Below, in pieces: positions 40,436 through 49,182 of a stretch of DNA of 64,000 nucleotides; the stretch's first letter is position 1; every line of letters starts with the position of its first letter. Where the stretch lies: the NCBI GenBank assembly GCA_903913215.1, contig CAIWKE010000023.1, positions 45,403-109,402 on the forward strand, written 5' to 3'. The notes under the pieces were generated by a model. The model searched no databases. It was not told where the DNA came from and saw nothing but the letters and a program-made list of their open reading frames with translations. The position numbers and the translations under genes are program-made. Source of the DNA: an uncultured Holophagaceae bacterium. Lineage in GTDB: Bacteria; Acidobacteriota; Holophagae; Holophagales; Holophagaceae.

Positions 40436-40511
40436 GGCGCCTCCAGGGGTGTTCCAGTACCATCATGCAGAGGGTCACGTAGACTGGATAGTCCTTTGGA
40501 ACGCTCAACTC

Positions 40512-42173
40512 ATGCCAAAAATTCGGAACCTTCTTGCCTATAGTGCCCCTCGAAGCGGTTTCGGGGACGAGTGGATGACCTTTCTCCCCATTGGCCTGGG
40601 CTACCTCCAGGCCATGCTGAAGTCCCGTGCCCAGGCCTGCCGGGTGGCCAACCTCAGCGGCAAGGGCCGAAAAGAGGTCATGGCCTACTTCCGGGCCCAG
40701 AACCCCGATGTGCTGGGCGTCTCCATGTTCACCTTCAACCGGAAGCGCTCTTCCGAATTACTCAGCTGGGCCCGGGAGGCCTGCCCGACGGCCATTCTCC
40801 TGGCCGGAGGCCCCCATCCCACCCACCTGGCCGAGGAGGTCTTCGAGGACTGCCCCGCCCTGGACGCCATCGTGCAGGGGGAGGGAGAGAGCGTCCTCCT
40901 GGGTCTCGTGGAGCGCCTGGAAGCCGCGCCGGGCTCGGACCTATGGAAGCGCACACCGGGACTCATCCTCCGGGAGGGACGCACCCCGCCCCAGCCCCCC
41001 CTGGAAAACCTGGACAGCGTCGGAATTCCAGTGGACCACCTGGAGGCGGACTTCCTGAACGACGTGGGACAGCTGGCCTACCTCAGCAGCAGCCGGGGCT
41101 GCCCCGCCACCTGCAACTTCTGCAACACACCCGAATTCTGGGGTACCTCCATCCGCTTCCGCAGTGCAGCCTCCGTACTGCGCGAGATGCGCCTGCTGCG
41201 CGAAATCCATGGCCTCACGTATTTCAGTTTCCGGGACGACACCTTCACCGCCAACCGGGGCCGCGTGCTCGAGCTGATGGACGGCATCCAGGCCAGCGGC
41301 CTCCACCCCCTCTGGAACTGCCAGAGCCGCGTGAACCTGGTGGACGAGGACCGCCTGGTGGCCATGAAGCGGGCCGGCTGCGAGTTCATGCAGTTCGGCG
41401 TGGAACATGGCAGCGAGCGGGTTCTGGCCCTGCTGGACAAGGGCACGGACCTCCGCCACGCCCGCCGCGCCCTGGACCTGGTGCGCAAGGTGGGCATGAA
41501 CGTGGGGATCTACCTCATCACGGGCATCCCTGGCGAGACTTGGGCCGACGTGGAGGAGAGCGCCGCCTTCATCCGCGACACCCGGCCCAGCGACTGCCAG
41601 ATCAGCCCCCTGGCCCTCTACCCCGGCACCCGCATGTTCGACCAATACCGGGCCGAGGGCCGAATCCAAAAAGACTTCTACCGCAGCAGTGGCGATGCCG
41701 AGATCTTCGCCCGGGTGGATGCCCACACGGAAAAGGCCCTGCGCCACCTGGACCAGGCAAGCCAGAAAGCCAAGACCCGATCGCGCTTCAGTCCCCGGGA
41801 ATTCGCTCAGCAGAAGGCCTGGCTGGGCTTCTGCGCCGTCACAAACCTGCTCTGCGGCGATGCGGCCGAGCAGGAGGGGCGCTGGGTGGAGGCCGAGGCC
41901 GAGTATGCCGAAATCATCCTCCGGGAGCCCGCCAACCCCTGGGGCTTCCACAAGCGGGCCCTGCTGCGTGAGCAATTGGGCCAGCTGGACAAGGCTCGCG
42001 CCGATCTGGCCGAGGTGCTGGCCTTGGCCCCCGGCAACCCCGAGGCAACGCAGTTGGCTGCAGCCTGGGGCCTGAAGCCCGGCCGCAACCGCAGCCGAAA
42101 GCCCGCCCATGGGCCCACTGCTGAGATGAAGGGAGCCGAGAGCTACCTCAGCCGGCCGAAAGCTCAGGGCTGA
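40512..42173 (+). CDS. B12-binding-domain radical SAM protein with TPR tail
   Basis: A 553-residue enzyme. The N-terminal part (about 10-150) looks like a cobalamin-binding domain (VLGVSMFTFNRKRSSELL, AGGPHPTHLAEEV). The radical SAM core has the 4Fe-4S motif SRGCPATCNFCNTP (CxxxCxxC) and FSFRDDTFTAN. The last 100 residues form TPR helices (ADLAEVLALAPGNPEA). Such proteins catalyse methylations or ring rearrangements; the substrate is unknown. The 3' end overlaps pnuC convergently by 26 bases. Confidence 0.85.
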   Translation: MPKIRNLLAYSAPRSGFGDEWMTFLPIGLGYLQAMLKSRAQACRVANLSGKGRKEVMAYFRAQNPDVLGVSMFTFNRKRSSELLSWAREACPTAILLAGGPHPTHLAEEVFEDCPALDAIVQGEGESVLLGLVERLEAAPGSDLWKRTPGLILREGRTPPQPPLENLDSVGIPVDHLEADFLNDVGQLAYLSSSRGCPATCNFCNTPEFWGTSIRFRSAASVLREMRLLREIHGLTYFSFRDDTFTANRGRVLELMDGIQASGLHPLWNCQSRVNLVDEDRLVAMKRAGCEFMQFGVEHGSERVLALLDKGTDLRHARRALDLVRKVGMNVGIYLITGIPGETWADVEESAAFIRDTRPSDCQISPLALYPGTRMFDQYRAEGRIQKDFYRSSGDAEIFARVDAHTEKALRHLDQASQKAKTRSRFSPREFAQQKAWLGFCAVTNLLCGDAAEQEGRWVEAEAEYAEIILREPANPWGFHKRALLREQLGQLDKARADLAEVLALAPGNPEATQLAAAWGLKPGRNRSRKPAHGPTAEMKGAESYLSRPKAQG

Positions 42174-42750
42174 CGGCGCCCTCCGGCTCGCCCCGCAGCG
42201 CCCGGCGCCACTCCAGCCAACCCAGGGTGCAGAGCACCTGATACACCAGGTACAGCCCCGCAGTGACGTAGAGGCGCTTGTAGATGAGCAGGCCCACGGA
42301 GAGACAGTTGGCCGTGATCCACAGGGCCCAGTTCTCGATCCACTTGCGGGTCATCATGAACTGGGCCACGAGGCTCAGGGCCGTGATGAGGGAGTCCAAC
42401 ACCGGCACGGTGCTGTTGGTGTAGCGGCGCAACAGCCACGTCAGCAGGGCCGTGATGAGGCCCACGGCCGCCAGCAGTCCCAGGCCCAGCATGGGCTTCA
42501 CGCGGCTCACCTTCAGGGCCCCGTGATCCTTCCCGCCGTGGAGCCAGCTCCACCAGCCATAGGCGGAGATGGCGATGTAGAAGCCCTGGAGGCCCACATC
42601 TGCGTAGAGGCCCGTCCGGTAGAACAGCAGGGTGAAGGCCACGTTGTTGAGGATGCCCAGGGGCCAGTTCCAGATGTTCTGGCGCACCAGCAGGGCCACG
42701 CAGGCGGCGCCGGTCACGAAGCCGAAGAGTTCGATCCAGGAGGGCATCAT
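42148..42750 (-). CDS. pnuC: PnuC-type nicotinamide riboside transporter
   Basis: A 200-residue membrane protein with about seven helices. FVTGAACVALLVRQNIWNWP, GFYIAISAYGWWSWLHG and RKWIENWALWITANCLSV are PnuC-type segments, with Trp and Asn residues that line the vitamin pathway. It takes up nicotinamide riboside or a related vitamin by facilitated diffusion. It starts at ATG 42750, overlapping the upstream stop, and forms an operon with the preceding membrane gene and pyrF. Confidence 0.85.
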   Translation of the reverse strand: MMPSWIELFGFVTGAACVALLVRQNIWNWPLGILNNVAFTLLFYRTGLYADVGLQGFYIAISAYGWWSWLHGGKDHGALKVSRVKPMLGLGLLAAVGLITALLTWLLRRYTNSTVPVLDSLITALSLVAQFMMTRKWIENWALWITANCLSVGLLIYKRLYVTAGLYLVYQVLCTLGWLEWRRALRGEPEGAVSPELSAG

Positions 42751-43289
42751 TCGTCGTGCTTCAGGTTGGGGCTGCGCTCCAGGACCGTGAGGACCAGGCG
42801 TTCCAGCTCCTCCACCAGCAGGAAGCGCAAGTCGGGGTCCGGATTGCCGCCGCGGCCCGGATCCCCCCCACCCCGCAGAACGAAGAAAGGCCCCACCCGC
42901 TGCAGGCGGGCGATCTGTTTCCAGAGCAGGCGGCCAGCCCCCAGGCGACGGGCCAGGGGCGTCGGCAGGGCGTTGTGCTCCACCGAAAGCCCCAGGTCGT
43001 CCACCAGCACCTGGGAGCCCTCGACCATGAGCAGGCCCATCAGGGTGCCCACCAGAAGCAGGCTGCCTGCCACCACGGCCCCTAGGGCCGCGGCGATGGC
43101 CACCCAGTAGGACCAGGTGGGATCCCCGGCGGTTTCCGCCACGTGGAGGGTGGCCCGCAGGTGGGGCAGCCGCTCCATGATCTGGGCCAGGGCCCGGACC
43201 CCCACCAGCCATGAGCCGGCAAAGAGCAGCATGGCCATGGCCCGCTGGGCGAAGGAGGGGCGGAAGACGAGGGGGGAGCCAGCGGACAT
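42747..43289 (-). CDS. Hypothetical membrane protein between pyrF and pnuC
   Basis: A 180-residue protein with two membrane helices (AMAMLLFAGSWLVGVRAL and WVAIAAALGAVVAGSLLL) and a soluble tail resembling a bacterial PH-like domain (VLVDDLGLSVEHNALPTPL). The function is unknown. The start shares bases with the pyrF stop (TGATG) and the end overlaps pnuC, so it is the middle gene of a tightly coupled trio. Confidence 0.7.
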   Translation of the reverse strand: MSAGSPLVFRPSFAQRAMAMLLFAGSWLVGVRALAQIMERLPHLRATLHVAETAGDPTWSYWVAIAAALGAVVAGSLLLVGTLMGLLMVEGSQVLVDDLGLSVEHNALPTPLARRLGAGRLLWKQIARLQRVGPFFVLRGGGDPGRGGNPDPDLRFLLVEELERLVLTVLERSPNLKHDE

Positions 43290-44014
43290 CAGGCCTGCAT
43301 CTCAGCCACGATGGCTTCGGCGGCGGCGGCGGGGTCTGCCGCGTGAGTGATGGGACGCCCCACCACCAGCCAGGTGGAGCCGTTCTGCAGAGCCTGGGCA
43401 GGGGTCATGACCCGGGCCTGGTCCTGGGTGGCCACGCCCGCAGGGCGGATGCCTGGGGTCAGGCGGTGGAATCCTTCGCCGCAGGCATCGCGGATGCTGG
43501 CGGCCTCCCAGGCGGAGCAGACCACCCCTGCGCAACCTGCCTGGTGGGCCAGCTTGGCGTAGGCCAGGGCCAGCTCCTGGGGGCTGTCCGCATGGCCCAG
43601 GGCGGCCAGGGCCTCCCGGTCCAGGCTGGTCAGCACCGTGACGGCCAGCAGCTCCGTGCGGCCTCCGGCGGCCTGGTGGGCCCGCGTGGCCTCCACGGCG
43701 GCCTCCAGCATGGCTGGACCGCCCTGCACGTGGACGTTCACCAGCCGGGGATCCAGCCTCAGGACCGCTTCCAGGGCCCGTCGCACGGTCGTGGGGATGT
43801 CATGCAGCTTGAGGTCGAGGAATACGGGCACCTGGGCCTGGAGCTCCTTCACGAAGGCTGGGCCCTCGGCGCAGAAGAGCTCAAGGCCCACCTTGAGCAT
43901 GCCCACCCGGCCGGACAGCCGGGCGGCCATGGCCAGGGCCTCCTTGGCCGTGGGCACATCCAGGGCCACCACCAGGCGGTCGCGGGCCGAAAGGTTCGGG
44001 GCAGCTGAAGACAA
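43289..44014 (-). CDS. pyrF: Orotidine 5'-phosphate decarboxylase
   Basis: A 241-residue TIM-barrel enzyme making UMP from OMP, the last step of pyrimidine synthesis. The first strand LVVALDVPTAKEAL, the catalytic set VFLDLKLHDIPTTV and the phosphate-binding TPGIRP and LVVGRPITHA are all intact. A TTG at 44014 follows GGGAG with four bases between and gives a family-like N-terminus; the longer frame from 44065 lacks support. It leads an operon with a membrane protein and pnuC. Confidence 0.92.
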   Translation of the reverse strand: MSSAAPNLSARDRLVVALDVPTAKEALAMAARLSGRVGMLKVGLELFCAEGPAFVKELQAQVPVFLDLKLHDIPTTVRRALEAVLRLDPRLVNVHVQGGPAMLEAAVEATRAHQAAGGRTELLAVTVLTSLDREALAALGHADSPQELALAYAKLAHQAGCAGVVCSAWEAASIRDACGEGFHRLTPGIRPAGVATQDQARVMTPAQALQNGSTWLVVGRPITHAADPAAAAEAIVAEMQA

Positions 44015-44064
44015 GGGGACTCCCGTATGATGCGGTTGACCATTCTGCCACCAAGAGCCCCCCA

Positions 44065-45027
44065 ATGCCCCTGCCCCTCCAAACCCCTCCCGCCCTTGAG
44101 GCTCCCGCCCCAGCCTCCTCCCAGCAGGCCGAGCTCGCCTTGCTGGACGCCTACGACTGGGACCAGGCCCTCCCCGCGGCCCCGGGGTTGAAGGGCAAGG
44201 CGGCCCTGGACTACCGTTGGTTGCGCCTGGCGGCCTCCTTCGATCCCAAGCAGGGCCTGCCGATGCACCCCTTCGCCGCCGGGGCCGCCCGCGCCGAGGC
44301 TGAGGGCCTGCGGCACCTGGGCCAGCTCCCAGCGGAGCGCTTGCCCAAGGCCCTTCAGGCCCTTCCCCTGAAACACAGCGGCACCGCCCTGGCGCTCTGG
44401 CGCTGGGGCCAGCAGCGGGTCCAGCAGGGCGCCTTCACACCTCCGGTGCGCCAGGCCTGGGAGAACCGGCTCCTCAGCGCGGGGCCCTCCCTTCTGAGGG
44501 GCTATGCCCTGCGCCACGCCCTCTGCTGGGCCCTGGCGGAGCGGGACGAGGCCCGCTTTACGGACCTGCGCACCCGTACCCAAGGTGGGGGGGCAGAGGC
44601 CATCCTCAAGGGCTTCCAGCGGCTCTTCGGGCTTCTGGACAGCCCCTCACCGGAACTTCGCCTCTGGTCCCTGCCGGACCTTTCCTATGCGGACCGGCGA
44701 CTCGATCAGCTGGGCGCTGGGCGCGTCTGGATCTGCCCTGCCCCGACGGGCGCCCTGCCCCCGGCGCCTGCGGGCGCGGCTTGGATCATCCCCAGCAGCA
44801 TTGGCAGCACCGAGGACCGGGAGGCCACCCTGGTCGGCGAAGCCCTGAGCGAGGCCCAAGCCCTGGCGGAGCGCCTACAGGCCGCCGGCCAGCGCGCCCA
44901 GCTCGCCCCCAGCCGGGCCGCCTTCGAACGCCTGGGCCTGTACTGGTTCCCCATCCTCATCGAGCTCGATGCGGCGGGGGCCGTCAAGTCCCTGCGGATG
45001 GGAGATGCGGCGCCGGAGCGGCCTTAA
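44065..45027 (+). CDS. Hypothetical protein
   Basis: A 320-residue cytosolic protein, Ala/Leu-rich and mostly helical in the first two thirds (QQAELALLDAYDWDQAL, TGVRQAWENRL-like helices), ending in a mixed fold with GLYWFPILIELDAAGAVKSL. The visible PSSIGSTEDREATLVGEAL may be a small NTP-like loop but lacks a Walker motif. No family is recognised. It is divergent from pyrF with about 50 bp between starts. Confidence 0.6.
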   Translation: MPLPLQTPPALEAPAPASSQQAELALLDAYDWDQALPAAPGLKGKAALDYRWLRLAASFDPKQGLPMHPFAAGAARAEAEGLRHLGQLPAERLPKALQALPLKHSGTALALWRWGQQRVQQGAFTPPVRQAWENRLLSAGPSLLRGYALRHALCWALAERDEARFTDLRTRTQGGGAEAILKGFQRLFGLLDSPSPELRLWSLPDLSYADRRLDQLGAGRVWICPAPTGALPPAPAGAAWIIPSSIGSTEDREATLVGEALSEAQALAERLQAAGQRAQLAPSRAAFERLGLYWFPILIELDAAGAVKSLRMGDAAPERP

Positions 45028-45067
45028 GCCCGGGGACGGGAGAGCGTCGGTCCGGACTGCAGGCTGA

Positions 45068-47017
45068 TCACCCGATTCCGCAGCCCTGCAACACCCCCAC
45101 GATGCCCCCCACCACCATCTGAGCCCAGTAGTGGAAGCCCCGGCGGATGGGTTTTTGCGTATAACTGGCGTGGAGCCGGTCCTTGAGCATGGGGTAGTTG
45201 CCATCGGGATCCAGCACTGCGGCAGCCACGGGGGAGTCGAAGTCGTAGGTGATCCAGCGATCCTGGCCATCCCAGGTGAGGCGTTGTTCTTCCCGGTTCT
45301 CCAGGCGCACCCAGAGGGTGATGGGCACCCGGATCCCACCCTTCCGCACGAGGGTGATGGAGCCCAGGCGGCCGGGGGTCGTGGGCTGGGGTGCGGCGAA
45401 GACCGGCTCGTTGCTGGAGAAGAGCCAGCCGCCCTGGGTGGTCTCCTGATCCTTCACGCCTTGGATGGCGTAGTCGAGCACCTCGGTGCCCTCCACGAAG
45501 TCCCGCCAGAATGAGCCCAGGTCCCGGCCTGAAACCCGCTCAGCAATGCGCTTGAAGTCGGCGCGGGTGGGGTGATGGAAGGCCATTTCCTGGGCGTAGG
45601 CCCGCAGAACCTGCTCCATCACGGGCCGCCCCAGCATGGCCTCCAGCTGGTTCAGCACCAGGGTGGGCTTGGCGTAGGCGGTAATGAAGTAGGTTTCGAT
45701 GTTCAGCGTCTTGAAGCCAAACCGGGTGAGAGGGTCCGCACTCGGCTGCATCCAATACCCTGCCCATTCGAGGAAGTCTGTCCCCACCTGGAAGCGCCGC
45801 CCACCCAGGAGGCTGTGGTACGTGCGCTCCATGGCCTTGTGGGTGAACCAGCTGTTGAAGCCTTCATCGAGCCAGGGCTCCTCGAACTCATTGCTGGCCA
45901 GCATCCCGTAGAAGAACTGGTGCCCGTACTCGTGGACCGTCACCACCTCCGGGAAGTACCGCTGTTGCACGGGATCGAAGGCCACGGAGCCCGCCGTGAT
46001 GAGGGTGGGATATTCCATGCCGTCAGCCCCGCTGGCGTCGTTGGGTGTGTCGATGACCGTGAGGGTGGGATAGGGATACTTGAAATACCACTCCTCACTC
46101 CAGCGCAGGGCGTTTTCCACGGCCCGCTTCTGGCGCAGGAAGTTACCCCGGTTGCGCTCGTTGATGTAGTAGAAGACCTGCACGCCGCGATATTCGTACA
46201 TGGCCGGCTTCCGCCAGGCCTCCGAGGGCATCACGGCCCAGGCGAAGTCGTGGACGTCCTCGGCGTGAAGTCGCCAGATGACGTTCAAGGGGCGTTTGGG
46301 ATCCTTCTCGATTTCGGTGACGAAGTTGGTCTGCGTGCCCGTATGGGCCAGCCCCAGGGCATTGGGCAGTGAAAGGGTCACGTCGTAGACGCCGAAGTCC
46401 GCGAAAAATTCGGTGTTGGCGTGGTAGGCGTGACAGTTCCACCGGTCGCCCGCATAGACTCCCACCTTGGGGAACCACTGCCCGGACATGAGGAAGTTCT
46501 CAGACCAGCCGCTGCGTGCGAAGACACGCGGGTAGCGGTTCTGCCAGGTCATCTCGACATGGATGGTCTCGCCGGGCCCCACGAACCGGGGCAAGCGCAG
46601 CCAGCGCACGGTCTCATCCTCGCCGTCATGACTCTCCAGCTCCCGCCCATCCATGCGGGCGCTCAGCAGACGGCAATACCCCCAGGAGCCAGGATCCGAC
46701 GGCTTCACCAGGTGGTCGCCCCGCAGCTGGCCCCCGCTCTCCTTCACGAAGAGGCTCTGGGGGCCCTTGAAGGCATTGAGATAGAGATGCAGCGGCAGTT
46801 CCTGCGTGGGCGCCGTGCCCGTGTTCCGCCAGGTCAGGGTCTCCTTGCCCTCCAGTGTCTTGTGCTCAAAGTCCAGCGAGGCTTCGATGCGGTAGTTGGC
46901 GATGCGCGGCGACTTCGGCTTCTCAAACCACTTTTCCGTCGTCCAAGTCCGCGGCCCCCCCGCCAACAGTCCCACCGTGGCGAACCACACCAGCAGAGCC
47001 ACCAAACGGCGTTCCAT
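45068..47017 (-). CDS. M1 family metallopeptidase, exported
   Basis: A 649-residue peptidase. The signal peptide (RRLVALLVWFATVGLLAG) places it in the periplasm or outside. The N-terminal beta domain is followed by the exopeptidase motif in GADGMEYPTL (GAMEN-like) and the zinc site VVTVHEYGHQFFYGM with the third ligand Glu in EPWLDEGFNSW. All catalytic residues are present. It removes N-terminal amino acids from peptides. The ATG at 47017 follows GGGAGG. It is separate from the partial M1 gene at the window start, which is LTA4H-like. Confidence 0.88.
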   Translation of the reverse strand: MERRLVALLVWFATVGLLAGGPRTWTTEKWFEKPKSPRIANYRIEASLDFEHKTLEGKETLTWRNTGTAPTQELPLHLYLNAFKGPQSLFVKESGGQLRGDHLVKPSDPGSWGYCRLLSARMDGRELESHDGEDETVRWLRLPRFVGPGETIHVEMTWQNRYPRVFARSGWSENFLMSGQWFPKVGVYAGDRWNCHAYHANTEFFADFGVYDVTLSLPNALGLAHTGTQTNFVTEIEKDPKRPLNVIWRLHAEDVHDFAWAVMPSEAWRKPAMYEYRGVQVFYYINERNRGNFLRQKRAVENALRWSEEWYFKYPYPTLTVIDTPNDASGADGMEYPTLITAGSVAFDPVQQRYFPEVVTVHEYGHQFFYGMLASNEFEEPWLDEGFNSWFTHKAMERTYHSLLGGRRFQVGTDFLEWAGYWMQPSADPLTRFGFKTLNIETYFITAYAKPTLVLNQLEAMLGRPVMEQVLRAYAQEMAFHHPTRADFKRIAERVSGRDLGSFWRDFVEGTEVLDYAIQGVKDQETTQGGWLFSSNEPVFAAPQPTTPGRLGSITLVRKGGIRVPITLWVRLENREEQRLTWDGQDRWITYDFDSPVAAAVLDPDGNYPMLKDRLHASYTQKPIRRGFHYWAQMVVGGIVGVLQGCGIG

Positions 47018-47070
47018 CCAACCTCCCGAGCGTGGGACGAGCATACCAACACCCGCCCAAGATGCGCCCT

Positions 47071-47098
47071 TGCCCTTCGCCCATTCCCTGCTACACTC
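47071..47098 (+). promoter_or_regulatory. Promoter of the tRNA-fMet gene
   Basis: TTGCCC (47071-47076) and TACACT (47093-47098) are spaced by 16 bases and end ten bases before the tRNA, matching a sigma-70-type promoter for a stable RNA. Confidence 0.6.
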
Positions 47099-47108
47099 AA
47101 GTCCCTAC

Positions 47109-47185
<77 letters not shown>

Positions 47186-47190
47186 ACACG

Positions 47191-47225
47191 AAGAGGCCCG
47201 CCAACACTAGGTTTGCGGGCCTCTT
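47191..47225 (+). terminator. Hairpin terminator after tRNA-fMet
   Basis: An 11-bp stem (47191-47201 with 47215-47225) begins five bases after the tRNA CCA and is followed by CCCTTATT. It probably ends the tRNA transcript. Confidence 0.75.
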
Positions 47226-47461
47226 CCCTTATTGCCCAGACGGTGTGGATGGTGCCGAAAAATGCTACCGAATGCGACGTGATGATGACGTCGTATGGCA
47301 GGCGATAGTGCCCAAAATTGAAACGCTTCAATTCGACGTAGAACCGCTCCATGCCTGCATTTAGGTGGCTACGTCTTACCTGGTTGGCGTAGCGGCCAAG
47401 TGCCCAGAACGATGGCTTCACCACGCCAGAATCCTGCATCTCACGGTTCCTCATGGCCGGT
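47226..47461. other. Gene-free left edge of island B
   Basis: About 235 bp with mosaic composition. A 96-codon minus-strand frame runs through it, but also through the tRNA and its terminator, so it is not credible. No repeat of the tRNA 3' end was seen. Confidence 0.4.
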
Positions 47462-47785
47462 TCACAGGGGACTCTTCGTTGAGGTCACCGGGGTTCCTGC
47501 GAGAGCTTGGTCCTCCCCAACACGCCGTCTCTCGCGCCACCTGTCCACCAACACAGACCCAGCTACCACTGGCCACCCGAACTGTGCCCAGACGAAAAGA
47601 CGAAGAAAACCAAGGCCAGTAGCAAAGAACTGCGCTCGGCGCTGGGCCTCAAAGGAACTCAGACCGAGGGTTTCCAGCCTCCACCGATACCGATCTGGGC
47701 TGTAAATCTGTCGCATCGACCTGGCTGCCATGACGCCACCGACGGATAAGTAGGCCCCGGTGATGATGGCGAGTGCCGTCAGCAT
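47462..47785 (-). CDS. Small membrane protein, last gene of recombinase micro-operon
   Basis: A 107-residue protein with two hydrophobic stretches (MLTALAIITGAYLSVGGVMA and FFATGLGFLRLFVWAQFGWP) and a basic tail. GGGGAG lies six bases before the ATG at 47785. It overlaps the upstream gene by seven bases. No family is recognised. It is the last of four overlapping minus-strand genes headed by a serine recombinase. Confidence 0.55.
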   Translation of the reverse strand: MLTALAIITGAYLSVGGVMAARSMRQIYSPDRYRWRLETLGLSSFEAQRRAQFFATGLGFLRLFVWAQFGWPVVAGSVLVDRWRERRRVGEDQALAGTPVTSTKSPL

Positions 47786-48123
47786 GGGGGTCTCCCCTTG
47801 TTGTCGCCCACAACGGGCTCCAGAACCCCTTCCGGCCAACCCATTGCCGTAGCCCTCTGTGCCCAGGCCACAGCCGCCACTGGGTCAATGGATGCTCCGT
47901 TCCCCACCTTGTAGCAGTGCCAGACGAAGACGGCGGCCACAGGAAGTCCCGCCTGGGCACTGCGAATGTGATAGCGGAGCGCCAAGGAGAAAGCCCGTTG
48001 TCCTCGACGCGGAGAATCGCTGGCCCGCCTCCCCCACATGAACAGGGTCCAAGCGTCCAGGTCTTGGGGGACCGGCCTAGGAGTCCTGGAGAGGAGACGA
48101 ACCAAGAAGCTGAAGACCTTCAT
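47779..48123 (-). CDS. Small Sel1-like-ended protein of recombinase micro-operon
   Basis: A 114-residue protein beginning MKVFSFLVRLLSRTP. The C-terminal half VFVWHCYKVGNGAS and AVAWAQRATAMGWPEG resembles half of a TPR/Sel1-like repeat pair. The ATG at 48123 has a GGAGG box and overlaps the upstream stop (ATGA). The role is unknown. It is coupled to both neighbours. Confidence 0.5.
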   Translation of the reverse strand: MKVFSFLVRLLSRTPRPVPQDLDAWTLFMWGRRASDSPRRGQRAFSLALRYHIRSAQAGLPVAAVFVWHCYKVGNGASIDPVAAVAWAQRATAMGWPEGVLEPVVGDNKGRPPC

Positions 48124-48368
48124 GACAGCAGCCTCCAGGACTCCGCTTCCTGTTCTGCGGCATCCTTCTCGGGGACACCTTCCTCGTGACATGGGAATGC
48201 GACTCCACCTGGTGGACCGTCTTTGACGGCTCGGGTGGCCTGCTCCCAGGTGAGCCATCTGGCCTCGGTTCCACCTGGGCACATCACGTAGGCCAAGAGC
48301 CTCCCCATCTCATCAGTCACTGGCTTGGCAGGGCCGAAGGATCTTCGGAAATCGGCTTCATCCCACAT
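48120..48368 (-). CDS. Small unknown protein of recombinase micro-operon
   Basis: An 82-residue protein starting MWDEADFRRSFGPAKPVTDE and containing ARWLTWEQATRAVKDG. A GGAGG box lies eight bases before the ATG at 48368, which overlaps the 3' end of the recombinase gene by 11 bases. It has no recognised domain. It could be a directionality or accessory factor by position only. Confidence 0.5.
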   Translation of the reverse strand: MWDEADFRRSFGPAKPVTDEMGRLLAYVMCPGGTEARWLTWEQATRAVKDGPPGGVAFPCHEEGVPEKDAAEQEAESWRLLS

Positions 48369-49089
48369 GGAGGGGGCCTCCAAGGGGAGAGTTAATTGGA
48401 TGACGGGCCAACGAAGCACTGTCGGCCATGCGTTGAATTTGGATCGCAGCGATGGGCTTTCCTACCCGGTTGTAGATCCCACGGTCAGCCAGGGCTTGAC
48501 TGACCTTCCGGAGGCTCATGCCCTCCGACCTCAATGAAACCGCCAACTTCACGGTCGCCTGTTCGTTTGGGATCGCTGCAAGAAAATCGCCTTCGCGGGC
48601 GTAACCCCACCCTGGGTTTCCACCTATGTATCGCCCCTGCCGTTGAAGGTGGCGGAGAGCAAGGCTAGTGCGCTCGGACACCAGGTCACGTTCAAATTCG
48701 CCAAGAACAGCCAGTAGGCGAAAGAGCATCTTCCCGGCAGCGGTGGTGGTGTCGAGCGACTCCGTCAAGCTGACAAGGTCTACACCACGGCGGTCAAGAT
48801 CCTCCGCCATCAAGATGGTGTCCTTGGTGGACCTAGCCAGCCGTGACAGCGAGTAGACGACGACGGCATCACCCCGACGAACTCTGGAGAGAACCTCTTG
48901 CAGACCTGGCCGATTCGCCATGGCCTTGCCTGAGATCCCGGCGTCCTCGACAATGTCCTGGAGTTGATAGCCATGGTCCTCGGCCCAACGACGGATCCGG
49001 TCCTTCTGGGCATCCAGACTCACACCGTCTCTGGCCTGAGAGTCAAGACTAACCCGGACGTAGCCAGTAGCCTTTTTGCCGTTTTTCAT
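48358..49089 (-). CDS. Serine recombinase with extended C-terminal domain
   Basis: A 243-residue serine recombinase. The catalytic domain has GYVRVSLDSQARDG with Ser14, VVVYSLSRLARST and VLGEFERDLVSERT. The rest contains a recombinase-type domain (GNPGWGYAREGD) and a helix-turn-helix-like end, longer than simple resolvases but shorter than large serine integrases. It is the first of four overlapping genes. It may move or invert part of island B. Its relation to the 183-residue resolvase of element A is distant. Confidence 0.85.
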   Translation of the reverse strand: MKNGKKATGYVRVSLDSQARDGVSLDAQKDRIRRWAEDHGYQLQDIVEDAGISGKAMANRPGLQEVLSRVRRGDAVVVYSLSRLARSTKDTILMAEDLDRRGVDLVSLTESLDTTTAAGKMLFRLLAVLGEFERDLVSERTSLALRHLQRQGRYIGGNPGWGYAREGDFLAAIPNEQATVKLAVSLRSEGMSLRKVSQALADRGIYNRVGKPIAAIQIQRMADSASLARHPINSPLGGPLHVG

Positions 49090-49182
49090 GGGTCGCCCTG
49101 TAACAGTGGGACCCCTCGGTTACGCGGGGTCACTGCTACATACACCCTGGAGGGCCAAAAACGCAGGCTCTGTTGACCGGAT

